From Bradyrhizobium diazoefficiens (lineage in GTDB: Bacteria; Pseudomonadota; Alphaproteobacteria; Rhizobiales; Xanthobacteraceae): a DNA stretch of 64,000 nt. The notes beneath the pieces were generated by a model. The model was not told the DNA's origin, ran no database searches, and saw nothing but the letters and a program-made list of their open reading frames with translations. A program made the translations under genes and the position numbers. The stretch lies in the NCBI RefSeq assembly GCF_016616885.1, contig NZ_CP067102.1, positions 5,732,501 to 5,796,500 on the forward strand. Direction: 5' to 3'. Below are positions 60,529-64,000 of this stretch, in pieces; position 1 is the stretch's first letter, and every line of letters begins with the position of its first letter.

Positions 60529-61251
60529 TTATTCGACGGGATGGCCGATCGCGGCGGCAAGTTCGCGCAACAGGCGGTCCGACACCTGGCCGGTGACGGG
60601 CATCTTGTGCTGGCGCTCGAACGTCTGGATTGCGGACTGGGTCTCGCCGCTCATCGTGCCCGTGATCTTCAAATTCCCATAGCCATATTCGGACAGCGCG
60701 CGCTGCACGCCGGCAAGGCGGCGCGCCGCCGGGCTCTGCTGCATCGGGATCGGCGCCGGCGGCCGCGCGACAGCCACCGCAGACGGTGCCGGCGTGGGTG
60801 TCGTGGCCTTGATCACCAGATTGGTCATGGGATCGCCGGCGCGCGGCGTCGAGGCCGTCGTCTCGGCGGGCTTCTCCGGCGCCTTCTCGGCCGGCTTCGG
60901 CTCGACGCGAAACTCGGTTGCTTTCGGCTCGAGCGGCGACGTATCGGCGCCGACGGGACGCGGACGCGGCATCGGATTGGACAGCGACACCGACGACGGC
61001 GCGGGAAGATTGATCACGGTGCCGAACATCGGCGCCGGGTGCCGGCCGGTCTGCAGGAACAGCGCGTTTGCAACGATGGCGCTGATGGCCGCGGCGGCGA
61101 CCAGGCCGGCCAGCGTGTCCTTGGGGCTGTGCAAGAGCACACGCATCACCAGATTGCGCTCGGTCTCGACATCGACGACCGCGGCCTTAGCACCACCCTT
61201 GGCGCCACGGCGGCGCGGAGGAGCTTCGTCCTTTGCAGACTTTCTAGGCAC
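60529..61251 (-). CDS. Membrane-anchored peptidoglycan-binding domain protein
   Basis: 240 residues from GTG 61251. Basic cytoplasmic N terminus, one transmembrane helix (LAGLVAAAAISAIVANALFL), a long Pro/Ala/Thr-rich periplasmic linker (EKAPEKPAETTASTPRAG), and a C-terminal PG_binding_1 domain (RRLAGVQRALSEYGYGNLKI, TQSAIQTFERQHKMPVTGQV). It anchors to peptidoglycan. Its start overlaps the stop of the upstream kinase gene by 8 bp, so the two are translationally coupled. Confidence 0.88.
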   Translation of the reverse strand: MPRKSAKDEAPPRRRGAKGGAKAAVVDVETERNLVMRVLLHSPKDTLAGLVAAAAISAIVANALFLQTGRHPAPMFGTVINLPAPSSVSLSNPMPRPRPVGADTSPLEPKATEFRVEPKPAEKAPEKPAETTASTPRAGDPMTNLVIKATTPTPAPSAVAVARPPAPIPMQQSPAARRLAGVQRALSEYGYGNLKITGTMSGETQSAIQTFERQHKMPVTGQVSDRLLRELAAAIGHPVE

Positions 61252-63085
61252 TTTTCTTCACCAGAGCAGGTTGGTCCTGAGGTCGGTCTTGAAGTTCTTG
61301 ACGCAGCACCGGCGTCAGCGTCGCGATCTTGCTTTCCGTCGGCTTCGCTTGCGGCGGCGTGTAGACCAGCGGCAGCTTGACCGTGACGGCGGTGCCCTCG
61401 CCGAGCTTGCTTTGTACCGTCAATTCGCCGAGATGCAACGCCACGAGGTTCTTCACGATCGAAAGGCCGAGGCCGGTGCCCTCGTGACGGCGCTCATAGG
61501 TCTTGCCGCATTGGAAGAACGGCGCACCGATACGCTTGAGATCGTCAGGCGCAATGCCGACGCCGGTGTCACTGATGCGCAGCGTGAGCTGCGAGGCCGA
61601 TGCCGCCGCGGACACCGTGACCTGGCCGCCGCGCTCGGTGAACTTGACGGCGTTGGCGACGAGATTGAGCACGATCTGCTTGAAGGCGCGCGGATCGCCG
61701 GTCATGACAGGCAGATCCTGCGGCGCATCGGTGATGAGATCGATGCCGTTCTCGCGCGCCTTGAGCGCGAGCAGATTGCAGCAATGCATCAGCGAGGCGC
61801 GCGGCGCGAACGGCTCCGACGCAATCTCGAAATTGCCCGATTCCATCTTCGACATGTCGAGGATGCCGTTGACGACCGACAGCAGATGCTGGCCGGACGC
61901 GTGGATCAGCTCGGCATATTCCTTGCGCTGGCTGGCTGCCAGCATCAGGGTCTGCTCCTGCGCGATCATCTCGGAGAAGCCGATGATAGCGTTGAGCGGC
62001 GTGCGCAGCTCATGGCTCATGGTGGCGAGGAAACGCGTCTTGGCGGCGTCGGCGGCTTCCGCCGCGCTGCGGGCCTGATCGAGCGCCTGCTCGGACAGCT
62101 TGCGATCGGTGACGTCGCGCATCACGGCGACGACCTCGAGCTCGGCAGTGACGTCGCGGCGCTGATCCTGGTCGCACGGCCGGCAGCGCATCTCGACCCA
62201 GATGAAGTCGATCTGGCCCCGTTCGGAACCGGTGGGCTCGCGCCGCAATCGGAATTCGACGCTGCGAACGTCGCCGCGCGCGGCATCGGAGAGCGCGGTG
62301 AGATAGGCGGGGCGATCGGCGACATGGACGCGATCGAACAGGCCATGGCCAAGCAATTGCGCGACCGGCATGCCGAGCATGGCTTCCGCGGCCTGCGAGA
62401 TGAACTGCACCGCGCCATTGCGCTGATGCCGCGAGATCACGTCGCTCATGTTGCGCGCCAGGAGGCGATAGCGCTCCTCCTCGCGCGAGAGCAACGCGAC
62501 GCTGGTGCGCGCGAGCGACTCGGCGCCGAAGGCGAGGCCCGCGGCATAGAGCGTTGCGGAGGCGACGCCAAACGCCGTCATCGCGCCGCGCTCGGGTGCG
62601 CTGAGGTCACCGGCCGGCAGCCAGCCAAGCTGGCTGGCCAGGATCAACAGGCCCGCGCAGGACAGCGCGAGCAGCGAGGCAAAAGCCGCGACGCGGCGCG
62701 AGGCCGACAGCGCGGCTTCCAAGGGAATCACGACCAGCCAGATCGCGGCGAATGATTCGATACCGCCGGTCGTGGCGGCGATCGCCATGATCAGGCCGGC
62801 GAGTGCCAGCGACGACAGCACATGGGCGCCTTCGTAGCGGCCGGTGCGCGACAGGAACCAGGACAACAGGATCGGCGCGATCAGCCAGGCGAAGGCCGCG
62901 ACCTCGATCGCGCTCGGCGCGCCACGCAGGACGAGATAAACGGGAAATGCGGCAAAGGCGGCCAGGCTTCCGAGAAGCCGCGGCGCCATGAAAGCCCGAT
63001 GGCGCGCACGCATCAGCGCATCGTAACGCGCGGAGGGATGCAGCAGCGCATCGAGACAATCGCGGATGATACTCAAAACTGTCAC
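61244..63085 (-). CDS. Membrane PAS sensor histidine kinase (DivJ/PleC-like)
   Basis: 613 residues from GTG 63085. About five to six N-terminal transmembrane helices (30-200), a PAS domain (about 215-330, NMSDVISRHQRNGAVQFISQ), HisKA with H358 in FLATMSHELRTPLNAIIGFS, and an ATPase domain (LVANAVKFTE, DTGVGIAPDD, GTGLGLSIVKNL). The H-box and the polytopic N terminus resemble the DivJ/PleC kinases controlling cell-cycle regulators in alphaproteobacteria. Followed by the coupled peptidoglycan-binding gene. Confidence 0.92.
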   Translation of the reverse strand: MTVLSIIRDCLDALLHPSARYDALMRARHRAFMAPRLLGSLAAFAAFPVYLVLRGAPSAIEVAAFAWLIAPILLSWFLSRTGRYEGAHVLSSLALAGLIMAIAATTGGIESFAAIWLVVIPLEAALSASRRVAAFASLLALSCAGLLILASQLGWLPAGDLSAPERGAMTAFGVASATLYAAGLAFGAESLARTSVALLSREEERYRLLARNMSDVISRHQRNGAVQFISQAAEAMLGMPVAQLLGHGLFDRVHVADRPAYLTALSDAARGDVRSVEFRLRREPTGSERGQIDFIWVEMRCRPCDQDQRRDVTAELEVVAVMRDVTDRKLSEQALDQARSAAEAADAAKTRFLATMSHELRTPLNAIIGFSEMIAQEQTLMLAASQRKEYAELIHASGQHLLSVVNGILDMSKMESGNFEIASEPFAPRASLMHCCNLLALKARENGIDLITDAPQDLPVMTGDPRAFKQIVLNLVANAVKFTERGGQVTVSAAASASQLTLRISDTGVGIAPDDLKRIGAPFFQCGKTYERRHEGTGLGLSIVKNLVALHLGELTVQSKLGEGTAVTVKLPLVYTPPQAKPTESKIATLTPVLRQELQDRPQDQPALVKKSA

Positions 63086-63494
63086 GGGTCTCGCGCTTCG
63101 GCTCAATCGTCGTTGAAGACGTGCCGGAACGCCTCCTTGTCGTTGAGCCAACGTGTCAGAGCGACCTTAAACGAGTGCTAAGGCGGTCCGGCCCGCGGCG
63201 CGCCACCGCGTCATCGCGGAGATTTTTAGGCGATTTGGCGATGTCATCATCGGGGATGGTGAACACAGGGTTTCGCCGCGCCGTTCATGGTTTCGAATTG
63301 GTGGACGCGCGGGGCCAGGAGCACCACGGGCACCCGCATCAATCGAAAATTTACGACACCATGATCTGCGAAGATTCTTGCGCAAATTCTCTACGAATTA
63401 AGCGGAAGGCAATCACTTGCGATTTATCGAGAGTTGCTAGGTCCGGCGTCGCGCGGAGATCGCCCGCGGCGGGATCTAACATACAGGTCGCAAG
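63086..63494. other. Intergenic region between divergent kinase and DUF5330 genes
   Basis: About 410 bp with no supported gene; short frames lack ribosome sites. It should contain the promoters of the kinase/peptidoglycan-binding operon and of the DUF5330 gene. No operator recognised. Confidence 0.5.
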
Positions 63495-63932
63495 ATGCGC
63501 TTTCTGCTCCGCATCACATTCTGGCTCGGGCTGGTGCTGGTGCTCCTGCCGCGGGACAAGACGCCCGAATCGGACAAGCTGCCGCAGATCGGCGCTGCCG
63601 ACGCGGTACAGGCTGCGACCGCGGCCGTCTCCGACATGAGCCAGTTCTGCAAGCGTCAGCCGGCGGCCTGCGAGGTCGGCGGACAGGCCGCAACCATCAT
63701 TGGCCAGCGGGCACAGGACGGCGCGAAGAAGATCTACCAGATCATCAACGACAAGAAAGAGCAGCTCGAGAAGAACGACAAGACCGACAAGACCGACAAG
63801 AAAGCGCCCGACCACACCGGCTCGATCGCGATCGCCGGTGAAGGCGACGCCGCCGCGACCGAAGCGCCGCGCGACACGCTGACCCAGGACGACCTCGCGC
63901 TGGAATGGCGCGGACTGGAGATGGCGAATTAA
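63495..63932 (+). CDS. DUF5330 domain protein, membrane-anchored
   Basis: 145 residues. N-terminal membrane anchor (MRFLLRITFWLGLVLVLLPR), a short DUF5330 region with a conserved Cys pair (MSQFCKRQPAACEVGGQAAT), then a coiled, Lys/Asp-rich linker (EKNDKTDKTDKKAP) and an acidic tail. Family of unknown function found in alphaproteobacteria. ATG 63495 is the only start that gives the anchor. Confidence 0.8.
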   Translation: MRFLLRITFWLGLVLVLLPRDKTPESDKLPQIGAADAVQAATAAVSDMSQFCKRQPAACEVGGQAATIIGQRAQDGAKKIYQIINDKKEQLEKNDKTDKTDKKAPDHTGSIAIAGEGDAAATEAPRDTLTQDDLALEWRGLEMAN

Positions 63933-64000
63933 GGCCCAAATCCTATCGATTTCGGCAGCCGCCGTCCCTATATTAGCCTGAACGGGAACACGGGCCATCA

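Noticed and set aside
60794..62755. 653-codon plus-strand frame
   Set aside because: Antisense to the PAS kinase and the peptidoglycan-binding gene.

Overview
The window reads as a chromosomal segment of a slow-growing alphaproteobacterium, most likely Bradyrhizobium or a close relative. Reasons: high GC, the cytochrome c maturation order ccmI-ccmE-ccmF-ccmH followed by degP, a DUF3551 protein, and two intergenic repeats (14.3-15.2 kb) that I recall as typical of Bradyrhizobium. The assignment is inference; no rRNA or tRNA gene was found here to test it.

Layout. 0-13.9 kb is core-like: the end of a type I secretion adaptor, an OmpR-type regulator, DegP protease, the ccmIEFH operon, two conserved unknowns, a PhoPQ-like two-component pair, a 50-aa membrane protein, Ku and small hypotheticals. 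14-16.2 kb holds a lone Flp pilin, a 200-bp element with perfect 14-bp inverted ends, a roughly 0.6-kb Bradyrhizobium-type repeat, a secreted protein and two tiny membrane proteins. 16.3-28.8 kb has a ThDP enzyme, a triple-GAF histidine kinase, a membrane alpha/beta hydrolase whose 3' end overlaps a convergent MFS exporter frame, a YcgN protein, a class A penicillin-binding protein, and a DUF1214/DUF1254 pair.

28.8-33.6 kb is a degraded mobile region: a truncated glycosyltransferase remnant, a PAP2 protein, and an acyltransferase framed by two direct copies of a broken tyrosine recombinase. 33.7-44.3 kb is accessory metabolism: a CRP-site-headed ABC uptake operon, a YdhR-like protein, a periplasmic PQQ dehydrogenase / cytochrome c / solute-binding protein operon with the lanthanide-type Asp pair, a gluconolactonase remnant, Ada and two SnoaL-like proteins.

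44.4-48.4 kb is the most unusual locus: one very long gene joining a response-regulator receiver and LuxR helix-turn-helix to an RTX/M10-like beta segment and five tandem 83-93-aa His/Ser/Ala-rich repeats. 48.5-52.8 kb has two LysR regulators, RidA, an ATC-hydrolase-like protein and a metallo-beta-lactamase. 52.8-57.7 kb is a tight four-gene operon: a secreted TPR-CHAT protease-like protein, a secreted beta protein and two zinc-ribbon proteins, one with membrane segments. 57.9-64 kb returns to conserved alphaproteobacterial genes (lipoprotein, DUF2336, DUF1491, peptidoglycan-binding protein, PAS histidine kinase, DUF5330).

The likeliest undescribed systems are the LuxR-repeat gene and the CHAT/zinc-ribbon operon. 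All functional calls are from reading translations and motifs; no database search was possible.
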